A stretch of 64,000 bases of DNA from Aureobasidium sp. EXF-3400 (lineage: Eukaryota > Ascomycota > Dothideomycetes > Dothideales > Saccotheciaceae): positions 1-64,000 of the forward strand of contig SWBL01000067.1 in assembly GCA_024195585.1 (NCBI GenBank), written 5' to 3'. The notes beneath the pieces are model-generated. The model did not search any database, had not been told where the DNA came from, and saw only the letters and a program-made list of their open reading frames with translations. A program made the position numbers and the translations under genes. This document shows positions 44,764 to 54,321 of this stretch, in pieces; position 1 is the first letter of the stretch, and each line of letters begins with the position of its first letter.

Positions 44764-45725
44764 GTGGATTGGCGAAACCTCAAATGACAGACCGTCGTTG
44801 AAACAGGGCCAAGATCAGGGACTGAGAAATGACTGCAGGTTTGGGCGTGAAGTTGAGAGATGGTCGTGAAGATTAAAAAGACTTCAAGATGGCGAAGGGA
44901 GTGGAGATTGCAAGAAAGGCGAAGCAAAGTCAGTCAACTTGAAACGGACAATGGAAACAAAAAAGCCTAACTTTATCAAGTAGTTCAGCAACAAGTCAGT
45001 ACGCTTCCTCGCCTTCATGAAACTCTATAGACGTCGCACACCTTCAACACGCGCTGCTGGCAGTACTCGAAAGATGTGACCAAGCGTAGATCCAATTACA
45101 TTCTGCGGTCATCAAGTGTATTCCAACTCGAATGGTCGCCAAGTACAGACATGAACTTGATATTTTCTGCTTGCTCTCCCAAGCCCTTATTAAGTGCAAG
45201 GTGTCTGCCGTGTGAAGTGCAAGTTTGAACTCCTTGCAGCAATGATCAACACCAAATCGTTGCCGGAGTTTACTTGGTGTGAACCTAGATCAACTAGAGT
45301 GAATCTCCGACTTCGTCGTCACAATGAACATGATTGTCAACATGAAAGCGTCCGTCAATCCAAGTTCGTTCTCAATACTCGACCAAGGGCAGCAATCTAG
45401 AAGGATGTACATGCGTAAAAACACAAGTTGAAGCACAGGACCAAGTTTTACTCTATCATATTTTTCAATTTTTTTTCTACGGTTTCGGAGTTTTTCTTTT
45501 CTTTCCCCCAAGTCTGCTTTGTGAATATCTGCCGCTCCAAGATCAAAAACTTGCCCGGGTCATCGAAGTGCTCTTGAGAAGAAAAGCAAGAGGTGTCAAA
45601 TTGCAAAAGAAACATCAATGTTGGCAAAGAAAGCAAAAAGCAAAAACCAAAAGTTTCATCTTCGTCGTCAAGTCTGGCTCACTTTGGCGTCGTGGCAAGG
45701 CGAACTTTTGTCAAAGGCTCCACTT
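44764..45725. other. Convergent intergenic region
   Basis: About 960 bases between two genes that end toward each other. Rather AT-rich with a T-run near 45470. No gene is supported. Confidence 0.4.
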
Positions 45726-46924
45726 CTAGTTGATGGGAGTCGACATGATGCCTTCGATAGACATTCTCTTTCGTCCAAGCGACGTGTTCTTCTTCTTCGA
45801 TGGAGGTGACAAGTCCGAGTCAGAGTTAGTGTCAGCGACGGGATGTTTCTTTCTCTTCTTGGTGATCGGATTTTTCAAAGGCCATTGAGAAGTGGATTTG
45901 TTGCTAGCCTTACTATCAGGAGCCTTGTCGTCGTCTCTGTCTGGAGGGTGGCATCTATGCGCACTCTTGGTGGCATCTGGTCCAGAGTTGAGCTTGCGAT
46001 GGGCTTCCAAGAACGAACTGTCTGGCGACTTGGGTTCGCGATCGTCGAAGGGGCGCTCTGGGAACCCAGAAGTCCTGGTGATACAACCTCGGCTGACCTT
46101 TGAATCCAGTGGTACTCTCATGAGACCTGGGAAACGTGTCACCACCTTCGCGACGCTAAGCAAGATGGCATCCTGAACTTGAGCTGCTTTGCCAAGATTT
46201 TGACCATTCTCGAGAACTTCACTCATCTGGAAGAGTTGTTCAAGTGGTTCATCCCACTTGATGTGTCGGCGCCATGCAGGTTTGAGGTCAAGTTCAAGAG
46301 CTTCACCAGCTTCGGCCTTGGGTGAATCGTAGAGCTCAGTCTTGACGGTTGTTGTGGAGTTTGCATCCTTCTTGGTCTCTGACCAACCAGCCCAAACTTC
46401 GGTCGAGCCTTTGTGGAAAGTGAGTACGCCCACAAACAAGGGAGGTTGATTGGTCTGCATTGTGACGCACATGAGGAACTTGAACTCCTGCATGAAAGGG
46501 TATTCAGGCGATGTTTTTCGTTGACGATGTTGGCCTCCTGGATCAGCCAGTTGACCGTGTCGATGGAGGGGACCCAATTGAAGCGAAGGCACAAGCGAGT
46601 TAGATTCTCAAGGTTGTCGTCTTGGGCGTCGGCCTGGAGTTTGAGGTAGCCTTTGTATACCAAGAATACCGTCTCGTACTTCAGATCTTGGGAGGATAAC
46701 TTGGGTCTGGCGATTGGAAGATCGTCGGATTGAACTTCGAGACTACGTCCTTCGTTGGATGAACACGAGGAAGTCATATTGGCGGTGACTTCGGGATTCT
46801 TCTGGCGGAAAGGTGGTCCCATCCAGAACGGAGAGTAGTCTATATTGATACCAAAGCTCTTGTTTCTAGCTTGGAGCTGACGAAGATATTTAGCCGGGAT
46901 GAAATCCGAGTTGCCGCTTTGCAT
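45726..46924 (-). pseudogene. Gene with a one-base frame offset; relative of the 54322-55674 protein
   Basis: The first frame runs from ATG 46924 (MQSGNSDFIPAKYLRQLQ) to about 46518 and ends in sense at QEANIVNEK. The second frame takes over directly (SPEYPFMQEFKFLMCV) and runs to 45726. The change falls on a run of five A (minus strand; T5 at 46514-46518). One more base there would give one open frame of 399 residues. No GT..AG intron spans the junction. The C-terminal half shares a block with the protein at 54322-55674: QDAILLSVAKVVTRFPGL here, QDAHLLAIAKVLARFPGL there, and PFDDREPK against PFKDREAPK. It ends in two basic clusters (TKKRKKHP, SLGRKRMS), likely nuclear signals. Sequencing error, -1 frameshifting or a young pseudogene are all possible. 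Confidence 0.6.
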
Positions 46925-47405
46925 GTTGTCAAGAATCAAGTATTGGACTTGTAGCAGCCAAGTTGAATAATATTGGATCGATGCGTGTTGGAGAAAAGGT
47001 GTAGAGAGTGTGGTTGGAGAGATGGTCTTTTTGTAGTGCTGTAATTGAGTGAGAGGGAAGAAAAAGCGAGGTATTGTCAGTTGTGAATAGATCGATGGTC
47101 CCAGTCCCAATCGTAGTTAGGATGTCTGCGGCTGGGGCTGAGAACAAATTCGTGCGTAGCGCCGATGTGTGAGAGCGCGAATTTTCCATCGTTGCCTGCT
47201 CCTAGGTGCGCTGCAACATCGCGCCGCGAGTATGCGAGGACTCTCCAGAACGGTAGTTTTGTGTATGCAGTTCTGACACAGCTGTAGACCTACAGGCCCT
47301 AAAATCCTGTGTGAGCGTGTCGAACAAGCAGACGCCGCTGGTAATGATTTTGATAGCCAAAGGGACCCTCACGAAGAAAACTCGCGATGATTCGTACTGT
47401 AGCTC
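46925..47405. other. Intergenic region
   Basis: About 480 bases upstream of the frame-offset gene, with a continuous minus-strand frame upstream of its ATG that may be leader. No separate gene is supported. Confidence 0.35.
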
Positions 47406-47747
47406 ATGCAGTCGCTTTCCTTAGTGAATCTTGCAGTTAAGCTGGAGAAAGATCTTAAAAGATGTGTCGACATCAAGAAGGAGCATTGTGTGGACGACAT
47501 GCTTGCAAGTAAGGTGTTTGATGCGACCGAAGGGGCCAAGAAGACTGTTGTGAGTATCACAGCAAGTGCCGCTGTGGTAACTATCGTTGTTGGTGACTCT
47601 GATAATATTGCTGGAGCCGCGCATCGTGGTGATGAGAACACATCTATAACAGAATCGACGACAGTGAATTCCAGCAATCAATTCCTAGCATCCGTAAGTG
47701 AAACAATAATTTCCTCCTTGCGATTCCTTGACTTTCAGAATTCGTAA
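47406..47747 (+). CDS. Possible small protein, unknown
   Basis: A frame of 113 codons starting MQSLSLVNLAVKLEKDLKRC, with a helical charged front and a Val/Ala-rich middle (VVSITASAAVVTIVVGDSD). A 45-nt stretch from GTAAGT (47695) to TTTCAG could be an in-frame intron, leaving a shorter ending. No similarity is recognised. It could be chance; evidence is weak. Confidence 0.3.
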   Translation: MQSLSLVNLAVKLEKDLKRCVDIKKEHCVDDMLASKVFDATEGAKKTVVSITASAAVVTIVVGDSDNIAGAAHRGDENTSITESTTVNSSNQFLASVSETIISSLRFLDFQNS

Positions 47748-48297
47748 GACCCTCAGCCAGATCTGCTAACTCCTGACAGACGCAGCTCCTGAAAACGCCC
47801 AAATCGTTAACGATGGCACTAAATCATCTTTTCTGATGATGATTGGCTGTGGTTGTGGAGAGATTTTGGATGGTTGGTTTGATCGGATATCTGGTGATGG
47901 AGGATGTAGAAGGAAGGGAGAGGAAGACAAAGCTCCCAGAGAAGGTGTTTTATATACCGCGGTGAGTGAGCGAGAACCCTTTCGGAGTGAACAGAGCTGC
48001 CTATGTAGACCCAACTGCCGCGAGAGGAGAAAAATAAGTTCTGCCCTCATCTCTCGATTCACTTGAGGCGGCTCACTTATGACTTCGGAACCCGAGTTGC
48101 AAAATCGCGTCCTCAATGGGTACTTATTCTCTCCTCTTGTTTACTCTCCTTCCATCCGCACACCTTGCACTTTGTTACCACAACGACAAAAAGAGCTCAG
48201 CCCAGCAAGCAGCTCAAGACTAGGGTAAAGATTCTACAACGCTTTGTCTTATAGATCTTTGGCTAAGTTGTCAAGCAATCTCGCCAGCGAATAAGTC
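47748..48297. other. Promoter and leader region of the 48298 gene
   Basis: 550 bases. TATATA at 47951-47956, after a TTTT run, is a possible TATA box, about 340 bases upstream of the ATG; the leader may be long or spliced. No gene is seen. Confidence 0.35.
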
Positions 48298-48999
48298 ATG
48301 TCTACCAACATCAACCCCATGGAGGCCACCAAGTCTACTAAGGTCATCATCAAGGCCGACTCTACCGAGATCGACGAATTTTTCGTGTTCACCGACAAGG
48401 AAAAGGTTGAGTTGTCCACCGATGGCGACCTCGTCTTCTCCGGCACCAGCAATTCCACCAAGACCAACGAGTCTACTACTGATCCTGTCATTAACGACAC
48501 AGGTAGTTTTCCGTATACAAAGATGATCTTGACGCGATAGCTGATGATTGTAGCTGTCTCGAAGTCTTCCGATGCCGTCCCCAAGACCATCACTGAAGCA
48601 GACTATGAGAAGAAGCGTGCTAAAGTTGCCAAGCTCTCCGAAAAAGTTCGCGCTCAGAGAGATGAGGTCCTTGCTAAATTTGGCCTCTCTGACTCACCCT
48701 TCAACAACCTCAAGACCGCCAGAGAACGCCACGATGCCGTCCTCCAAGCCTTGGACGCTAAAAACAAGATGATGGAAGCCATCAGCGCCAACTCTCGCCA
48801 ATCCATCATCAAGTACGAGATTGCCGAGGATGTGGTTGGTCGTTGGTTGGGAATCGTGGTCATGGGACATGCCGCACTCAGCGGAGCAAGCGCCTGCAAC
48901 TCTGCTTTGGCTAAGGTTCTTGAGCACTTCACACCCTCCACCATCGAGGAGTTCATGACTCTTAAGAACTACACCCAGGAATTGGAGAACAAGATCTAA
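48298..48999 (+). CDS. Helical protein of unknown function
   Basis: Two exons, 48298-48502 and 48554-48999, give 216 residues; the 51-nt intron keeps frame (NDTA then VSKSSD). The first 75 residues are Thr/Ser/Lys-rich. The second exon is helical and charged (YEKKRAKVAKLSEKVRAQRD), followed by a more hydrophobic part (VVGRWLGIVVMGHAALSGA). Codon bias toward C-ending codons suggests real coding sequence. No domain is recognised. Its size and layout recall the small helical gene at 56300, but I see no clear alignment. Confidence 0.66.
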
Positions 49000-49602
49000 G
49001 CTGGAACTTCATAAAACGGGTAGTTGGGCACGATTGAGTCAAGCATCAGGTAGCATCCACACAGAAGATGCCCGAATCAGACAATGTATTTCCTTTACAG
49101 ATCTCAATTTCGTGCATGCTATTAATCGTGACATTATTGTTCTCAACAGAACATTGGTTCTAGTTCACAATTAATGTGAAGTAGTGTATTCGCATCTGCC
49201 GCACTTTTCAATTGCCAGAACGCTTTGTCAGATACTTTTGTCTTGTCTAAAGCTTATTCTATTTGGCAACTAGCAAAGCTCAAAGGCTAGTCAAGTTCAA
49301 AGGCAGCATAAAGGTAAAGGATTACTTAAGTTCGAAAATTGAATGAAGTACGCTACAGCTTCTTGATATTACTTATAAAGAGCATCAGTTAAGCTATCAA
49401 GGTTCAAACAAGCTAGATCTCAATGTATCTAAAATTGAATCTCCTAATGAAGGCCCTTTTCATCTTCAGAAACATCGTGAACCTTTACAAATTGTCTGCA
49501 TCTATGACTACAAGATGAGAACTCGTAACATATGTACTTGATACGCAGCGTGATGTTTTCCACTTCTTAATACTCCTAGCAAAAACATACAGAGATGTTT
49601 AG

Positions 49603-49716
49603 CTATCAGATTGCACAAAAATAGCCGAAATCGAGATGTGTCCAAAGAAGAGTGTAGAGGTCAACCACTCTCGATGGGCGTCTCTACATCTATAAAAGAC
49701 TTGTGTCTTTTGATAG
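49603..49716. mobile_element. TIR element copy 1 (subfamily A)
   Basis: 114 bp. The left end CTATCAGATTGCACAAA and the right end TTGTGTCTTTTGATAG are inverted repeats of each other with a few mismatches. Interior contains CCAAAGAAGAGTG and CCACTCTCGATGGGC, shared with copies 2 and 3. No open reading frame, so it would be a non-autonomous, MITE-like element if mobile. Confidence 0.55.
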
Positions 49717-49815
49717 CCATATAAACATGTGGTGTCATTTGGGGAGAAATACTTCGGTAGAGCTTACGGTATCGAATATCGTACCTCTCAGTAGAATTAT
49801 AGTATTTTGGATGGC

Positions 49816-49928
49816 CTATCAAAACGCACAAATGTGTCTGGCTTGGAGATGAATCCAAAGAAAGGTCGGAAGTTTAGTGACTCTCAGCGGAAGTATCCCT
49901 GTTTCTGAAATATTCGTGCATTTTTATA
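49816..49928. mobile_element. TIR element copy 2 (subfamily A)
   Basis: 113 bp, left end CTATCAAAACGCACAAA, right end CGTGCATTTTTATA. Interior has TCCAAAGAAAGGTCGG and GACTCTCAGCGGA, aligned with copies 1 and 3. Confidence 0.6.
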
Positions 49929-50028
49929 ATCACACATGATGACTGTTGTCAACTGGGAAGAGGCGGTTGATATGGCCTGGGGCTTGTTATAACTATCTTC
50001 TCAAAACATCATAGGGTCAAAAAATGAC

Positions 50029-50142
50029 CTATCGAAATGCACAAACGTATCCAGTTTTGGGATGTTCCCAAAGAAGAGTCGGTGAGTGATTCACTCTCAA
50101 CGGACATCTGCCTATTTGGTAGATCTTTGTGCATTTTTATAG
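50029..50142. mobile_element. TIR element copy 3 (subfamily A)
   Basis: 114 bp, left end CTATCGAAATGCACAAA, right end TTTGTGCATTTTTATAG: the best-kept terminal inverted repeat of the set. Interior has CCCAAAGAAGAGTCGG and CACTCTCAACGGA. It ends 61 bases from the 3' end of the neighbouring 2EXR gene. Confidence 0.62.
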
Positions 50143-50203
50143 TGAGATAAAACGGTCGCCGTTCATGCAGGGGAGGTGCTTCGGTAGTTGCTGGCAACTG
50201 CTC

Positions 50204-51040
50204 TCAGGCACTCTCTTGCCAATTCCAGAAAACCTCGTCTAGTATCCTCCTGATAATATCGGCACTCAAGCCACAACCTGCAAACTCATCCAAGACGCTT
50301 TCGACACACTTTCCAATGTTTTCCTCTCCTCTCAAGAGACCTGTGATCTCATCATTAGGCACCCTCGCTACTAAAACTCTACCACCGTATTTCTTCCACC
50401 TGGTTGGCGGACCATAAACATCAACCATGACATTCCCTCCCACCCTGATTCGGAAGTCCTTGATCATGCTCAAGATGCTGCCATCGAACCTGCGGTCGAA
50501 TAAAGACAGCAATTCCGGAATCCTAAGCAAAGTCCTCGGAACATCGATATTCAACACAAAAGCATTGTTGCCGTAGAACAATTCTTGCGCTTCGTTGCGG
50601 ATAAGTCTGCACGTTTGCAGCAGTGGCAAAAATGGCGGGGTCAGTCGCGTTTGACAGGGACATCCATAATGCAACTTCTCAAACACAGCAGGAAGATAGA
50701 TCGACAACGGTGAAGAAGCAGGTGGGAACGGACAGTAAGCCGCCGATGGCTTTGTCATAATAATTGTTTGCTTTTGGGGAAGTGCGTAGCGGTAGATCTG
50801 AAGGCGGATTTCTGGTGGTAAAGCGAGGAGAGGAAATGGTCGCTGTTGTCGCTTTGATGCTGGTTCTCGAGATCCAAAAAATGTTTGATGGCATAATTTG
50901 ACGATTTTTGTGAGGTTGGAGGGTGTTGATGATGCCATTGCGATGCTCAGAAGACTGAGTACGATAGCTGTGAACCACATGATGGGCTTGTGGTTTGGAG
51001 TGCGGGATTTGGTTGTGGTGATTGCTCTCCGAAATGACAA
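50204..51040 (-). CDS. Membrane-anchored 2EXR-domain protein
   Basis: A single-exon frame of 278 residues. A likely signal anchor (IMWFTAIVLSLLSIAMASS) near residues 20-38 is followed by the 2EXR core FPLLALPPEIRLQIYRYALP at about residues 69-88. Further family text is LLQTCRLIRNEAQELFYGNN and the FRIRVGG strand. The 2EXR domain is a fungal relative of the F-box region with unknown partners. The same order, one membrane helix then 2EXR, occurs in the interrupted gene at 38690-39586. The combination with a membrane anchor is uncommon in my knowledge of the family. Function unknown. Confidence 0.75.
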   Translation of the reverse strand: MSFRRAITTTKSRTPNHKPIMWFTAIVLSLLSIAMASSTPSNLTKIVKLCHQTFFGSREPASKRQQRPFPLLALPPEIRLQIYRYALPQKQTIIMTKPSAAYCPFPPASSPLSIYLPAVFEKLHYGCPCQTRLTPPFLPLLQTCRLIRNEAQELFYGNNAFVLNIDVPRTLLRIPELLSLFDRRFDGSILSMIKDFRIRVGGNVMVDVYGPPTRWKKYGGRVLVARVPNDEITGLLRGEENIGKCVESVLDEFAGCGLSADIIRRILDEVFWNWQESA

Positions 51041-51395
51041 GTAAGAATGAAGAGCGTCTTTGTCGTATACGTTGCGGCCTATGTCGGTGTGTAAAACAGG
51101 CCAGATAATGCCTCAATTACTGGTGCCTGATCTTCCGAGAAAGGGCGGTTAGGGCAGGAGATTGTTGTCGCACATCAGACCTCTGCGACAACATGTCGGA
51201 TAGTTGATAAGATAGTAGAGGTCAAGATCAAATGATCGCTTCCATGATAGTCGTAACTCGTTATATTATATACATGTGGTTTGGAATGAAACAGTTTGTC
51301 ACGACGTGAAGTCGAGGTTGCAATGGTATGCAGAAATCCAAGCGTGCCTGAAAATACGCCTGCCCAAGAACGATCAACGTCGGACTTCTGATCGT
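51041..51395. other. Intergenic region
   Basis: 355 bases between two minus-strand genes; promoter of one and 3' end of the other. Nothing else is seen. Confidence 0.4.
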
Positions 51396-52757
51396 CTAAT
51401 CAATGATCCAAACACCTGCCCAGTCTTTCCAATTGGCGTTCTTCCATTGGTATGTAGACATGTTGGCATAGACACCTGTCTTGTTCTCGTAATCTCTTGT
51501 GCCAAGCTCTACCAGTCTGTCAATTAAAGCTTCGGTCTCGTCCCGAGTCTCACCACGATCCCATCCTAAGCTCTTTGCAATTTTGACCTGGCGCAGATTT
51601 GGGAATGACCCTTCATCTAGTGTCAGAAGAACATCAATGGGTGAGAATTTGTCGTCGACACCGGGGTTTCCGGAGTTCGTGAAGGTGAGCATGCGCAGCT
51701 TGTGGTCGGTGAAGTTTGGTGTATCGTGGGAGTGCCACTCTTGGAAATCAGGATTGAATATTGCGGGAGTGATGTAGTCGACACTGACGCTCAGTTCTTC
51801 GAGGTCGGGGAATAAGCCGAGCACAGGGTCTAAAGAGCTGATGCCTAGTCGGGGCAGGTGTGATAATGACAGTGCCTTGAGAGGTAGGTGGGCACGAGAA
51901 AGGGTTGAGAGAAGTTGTCGAATGGCGTGAGATTTTGCTTGTGGACAGTGTTCGATGGTCAAGCGTTCTAGGGCAGGAGGGAAGTGGACGATGCCGTAAA
52001 GGAAGTTCGCATCGATACCACCACTGATGTGAAGATCTTTCAGAGCCTGAGGCCAGATAATCGAGTCAGGATCGACGGCGTTCGCCCCGAAGCCAGAGGA
52101 GCGTGGGAATCGTAGGCGCTCGAGGTGGTGTAAAGACCTGAGCGACTTGAAAAGCATGTCCAAAGGTTGGGCTTCCGACACGAGCGATAGGTCGAGACTG
52201 CGCAGGTTGTGCGACTTTGACAGGGCGGCATAGCTGTTGATAGCGAATGAGGCCTGGGGCGCGACGAACTCTTCCAGGCTTGCTTCTGTCCTTCGCAAGA
52301 CTCTTGCTGTGACACTCCTGCTGCTGTGATGGACGAGCATGCCCAAGTTCAGAACCTTGACGAGGCCGGCCAAGGGACTCTCTTTGATGCGAAGATTGAT
52401 GGAGGGGCACATGGTGCGGTAGAAAGGATCATAGTTTTTGCCGTAGATCTTTGGGTATGCGTAGAGGTATGGGAGGGCGGCACGGTGCCATTGTCGCGAC
52501 AAGAGACAGCATGTGTATAGAGACTTTTGCGCTTCGGGGTCGACGGCGATGTATTCGAGGATTTCGAGGACAAGCTCGTCGGGAAGGTATGCTGGTTCGA
52601 TGGCGTGATAGTTGTGAGACTTGGGGTCGTCGTCGCGGATAGGTAACTCTGATGATGGATTGGGTGGTTGGGTATTGGCGGCGGCAGATTTGTCCTTGAC
52701 GGCCTGCAGGCTCTCGGCCATGGAGATGGTCCAATTGCGCTGCTGGTCAAGCGCCAT
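51396..52757 (-). CDS. F-box protein with leucine-rich repeats
   Basis: A single exon of 453 residues. After a polar front, the F-box lies at about residues 57-95: YLPDELVLEILEYIAVDPEA, then LYTCCLLSRQWHRAALPYLY. Behind it the leucines recur as in leucine-rich repeats (LRSLDLSLVSEAQPLDMLF, LKDLHISGG, LERLTIEHCPQAKS, LKALSLSHLPRLGISSLDPV). These repeats would bind the protein destined for ubiquitination by an SCF ligase. The end has WKNANWKDWAGVWIID. Target unknown. It lies in the F-box/2EXR cluster. Confidence 0.82.
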   Translation of the reverse strand: MALDQQRNWTISMAESLQAVKDKSAAANTQPPNPSSELPIRDDDPKSHNYHAIEPAYLPDELVLEILEYIAVDPEAQKSLYTCCLLSRQWHRAALPYLYAYPKIYGKNYDPFYRTMCPSINLRIKESPLAGLVKVLNLGMLVHHSSRSVTARVLRRTEASLEEFVAPQASFAINSYAALSKSHNLRSLDLSLVSEAQPLDMLFKSLRSLHHLERLRFPRSSGFGANAVDPDSIIWPQALKDLHISGGIDANFLYGIVHFPPALERLTIEHCPQAKSHAIRQLLSTLSRAHLPLKALSLSHLPRLGISSLDPVLGLFPDLEELSVSVDYITPAIFNPDFQEWHSHDTPNFTDHKLRMLTFTNSGNPGVDDKFSPIDVLLTLDEGSFPNLRQVKIAKSLGWDRGETRDETEALIDRLVELGTRDYENKTGVYANMSTYQWKNANWKDWAGVWIID

Positions 52758-53527
52758 CTTGGTCGTCCGTCCTTCTCTTGTAGGGCGGCTTTCTAGGTAT
52801 GTTCTGGTTGTGACTCGACTGTGCTTGTTTGCCGCTGTCTTTGCACTGACGATGCAAGCAGAGGCCGAGACCCTTCACCCCGCATTTTTTTCTACGTCAC
52901 TTTTTTCACAAAGCATTGCACAAAATCGCGCACAACATCCAACGTTTCACAATCTAACCACGATGGAAGAGCCTCAATTCTTGATAGCGACCCTGACAAG
53001 ATACGCTTGTGACCTCGTTACCTAGAGTACGAGTTGAGTGTACACACTTCTAGTCGGCTCCCCTCTCGACACGCAATCAGATGCAGCCGTGCTCTGTCAA
53101 TCACTGCTCATCTGTTTCAGCATCGCGCATCTTCACATGCTGCCTGCATACAGCGTGCAAGGTGTTCCTAGACTGCCTTTTCCTCACCCGCTTCGTATAC
53201 AGGTACCAGTGCTCGGATCAAGCTTGTATACTGCCATGCTCAACCCAATTCGCTGCTCCTGGCTGAAAAATTCGGACGCGCAAGCCGAGTCAGATCTTTG
53301 TCTGCTTGTGTCTCGTATCCGTGAGCTTACCATGCGGGAACCGTGTGGAGCACTGCAAATCACAGCCTGGACTGGTCAAACCCAGCCCGGCTGTGACGTA
53401 GCGACTAACCATCCTGAAAGATAGATAAAATAGTCGTGCCCACCCAACGAGTATTTCCTACTGTTCACACTCCCAAAGTTCAGCTGCACATCTCAGGCTT
53501 CTAATATCCACCACAACACCAATCAGC
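52758..53527. other. Divergent intergenic region
   Basis: 770 bases between the F-box gene and the small disordered protein, which point away from each other. A 128-codon plus frame at 53038-53424 has no supporting features. Confidence 0.4.
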
Positions 53528-53941
53528 ATGTCGAAAATGTCGAGCCAGGTCGAACCCACCATCGTCACCGCCGTCGAGACCGGACCTTCAGCCTCTTCCT
53601 CCTCAGAATTCTCTCCATCAGACAACTCTCCTATGCTCAGACGCGGATCCCGTGCAGCTCCACCAGAAGGCCTTGGCTTGAGCTCCAAGAACAAGCTCGC
53701 GCCCCCAACCACCGAAAGACAGGACTTCCCATCACCGGGTGGTGCTCCCGCAGGCCAGCGCATCTTTGACGCAAACGCCGTCGCCGAAGACAGAGGTGTC
53801 GAGACCATCCCTGGAGGCTGGGCTAAGGGTGTCGAACAACAAAACGAGGTCGCTGAGGAATACGAGAAGCAAGACGACGCTTCGCAAAAGTCTTCCCCAA
53901 GCCTGAAGCAGAAGGTCAAGGATCTGCTTCATCGCGACTAA
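53528..53941 (+). CDS. Small disordered protein with a DFPSPG/GQRIFD motif
   Basis: A single exon of 137 residues, starting MSKMSSQVEPTIVTAVETGP. It is Ser/Pro/Glu-rich throughout. Residues about 67-100 carry DFPSPGGAPAGQRIFD, then VAEDRGVE and GGWAKG. This matches the motif in the 238-residue protein at 3180-3896 almost residue for residue, though nothing else aligns. It ends with a basic amphipathic helix (LKQKVKDLLHRD). No enzymatic domain. A shared binding site for an unknown partner is a reasonable inference. Confidence 0.72.
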   Translation: MSKMSSQVEPTIVTAVETGPSASSSSEFSPSDNSPMLRRGSRAAPPEGLGLSSKNKLAPPTTERQDFPSPGGAPAGQRIFDANAVAEDRGVETIPGGWAKGVEQQNEVAEEYEKQDDASQKSSPSLKQKVKDLLHRD

Positions 53942-54321
53942 GTCGTCAGTGCTTCTCAGACCGAGAGCACACTGAGTTCTCTTCATCATGATGGCACGTT
54001 TTCTTTGCATCGTGGATTTTGGTCAGCCGAGGAGTTTCATGGTTACACAACAGCCTGCGCCAAGCAGTCCTGGATCGCTGCATATCATCACAGGCGTTGC
54101 ATCTTATAATTTTGATTTATTTCATCGTACCTTTCACTTCTTTGTAACTATTCATCATCTATCAAAGACTTCACATCGCTCCCAGATCCTCAGCCCGACA
54201 AGATTGTGGCTTTCGTTCCATGCCTGCACGTCAAGGCAATCATACCATCGAGCCATCCCTGTACTTGCGTCGAAGCTCCGAGACAGCTAGGCAGCAGCTT
54301 CAATCTACATCATAATGCTCA
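53942..54321. other. Intergenic region
   Basis: 380 bases between two plus-strand genes; 3' end of one and promoter of the next. No gene is supported. Confidence 0.4.

Larger units (their letters stand above)
49000..50203. other. AT-rich intergenic region with three inverted-repeat elements
   Basis: About 1.2 kb, more AT-rich than the surroundings. Its right half holds three copies of a roughly 114-bp element (49603-49716, 49816-49928, 50029-50142). The left half has no feature I can name. Confidence 0.55.

Noticed and set aside
49603..50142. CRISPR-like array
   Set aside because: Repeats are at the element ends and inverted, spacing is irregular, and the genome is eukaryotic.
53038..53424. 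128-codon plus-strand frame
   Set aside because: Lies in a divergent promoter region and has no features of a protein family.
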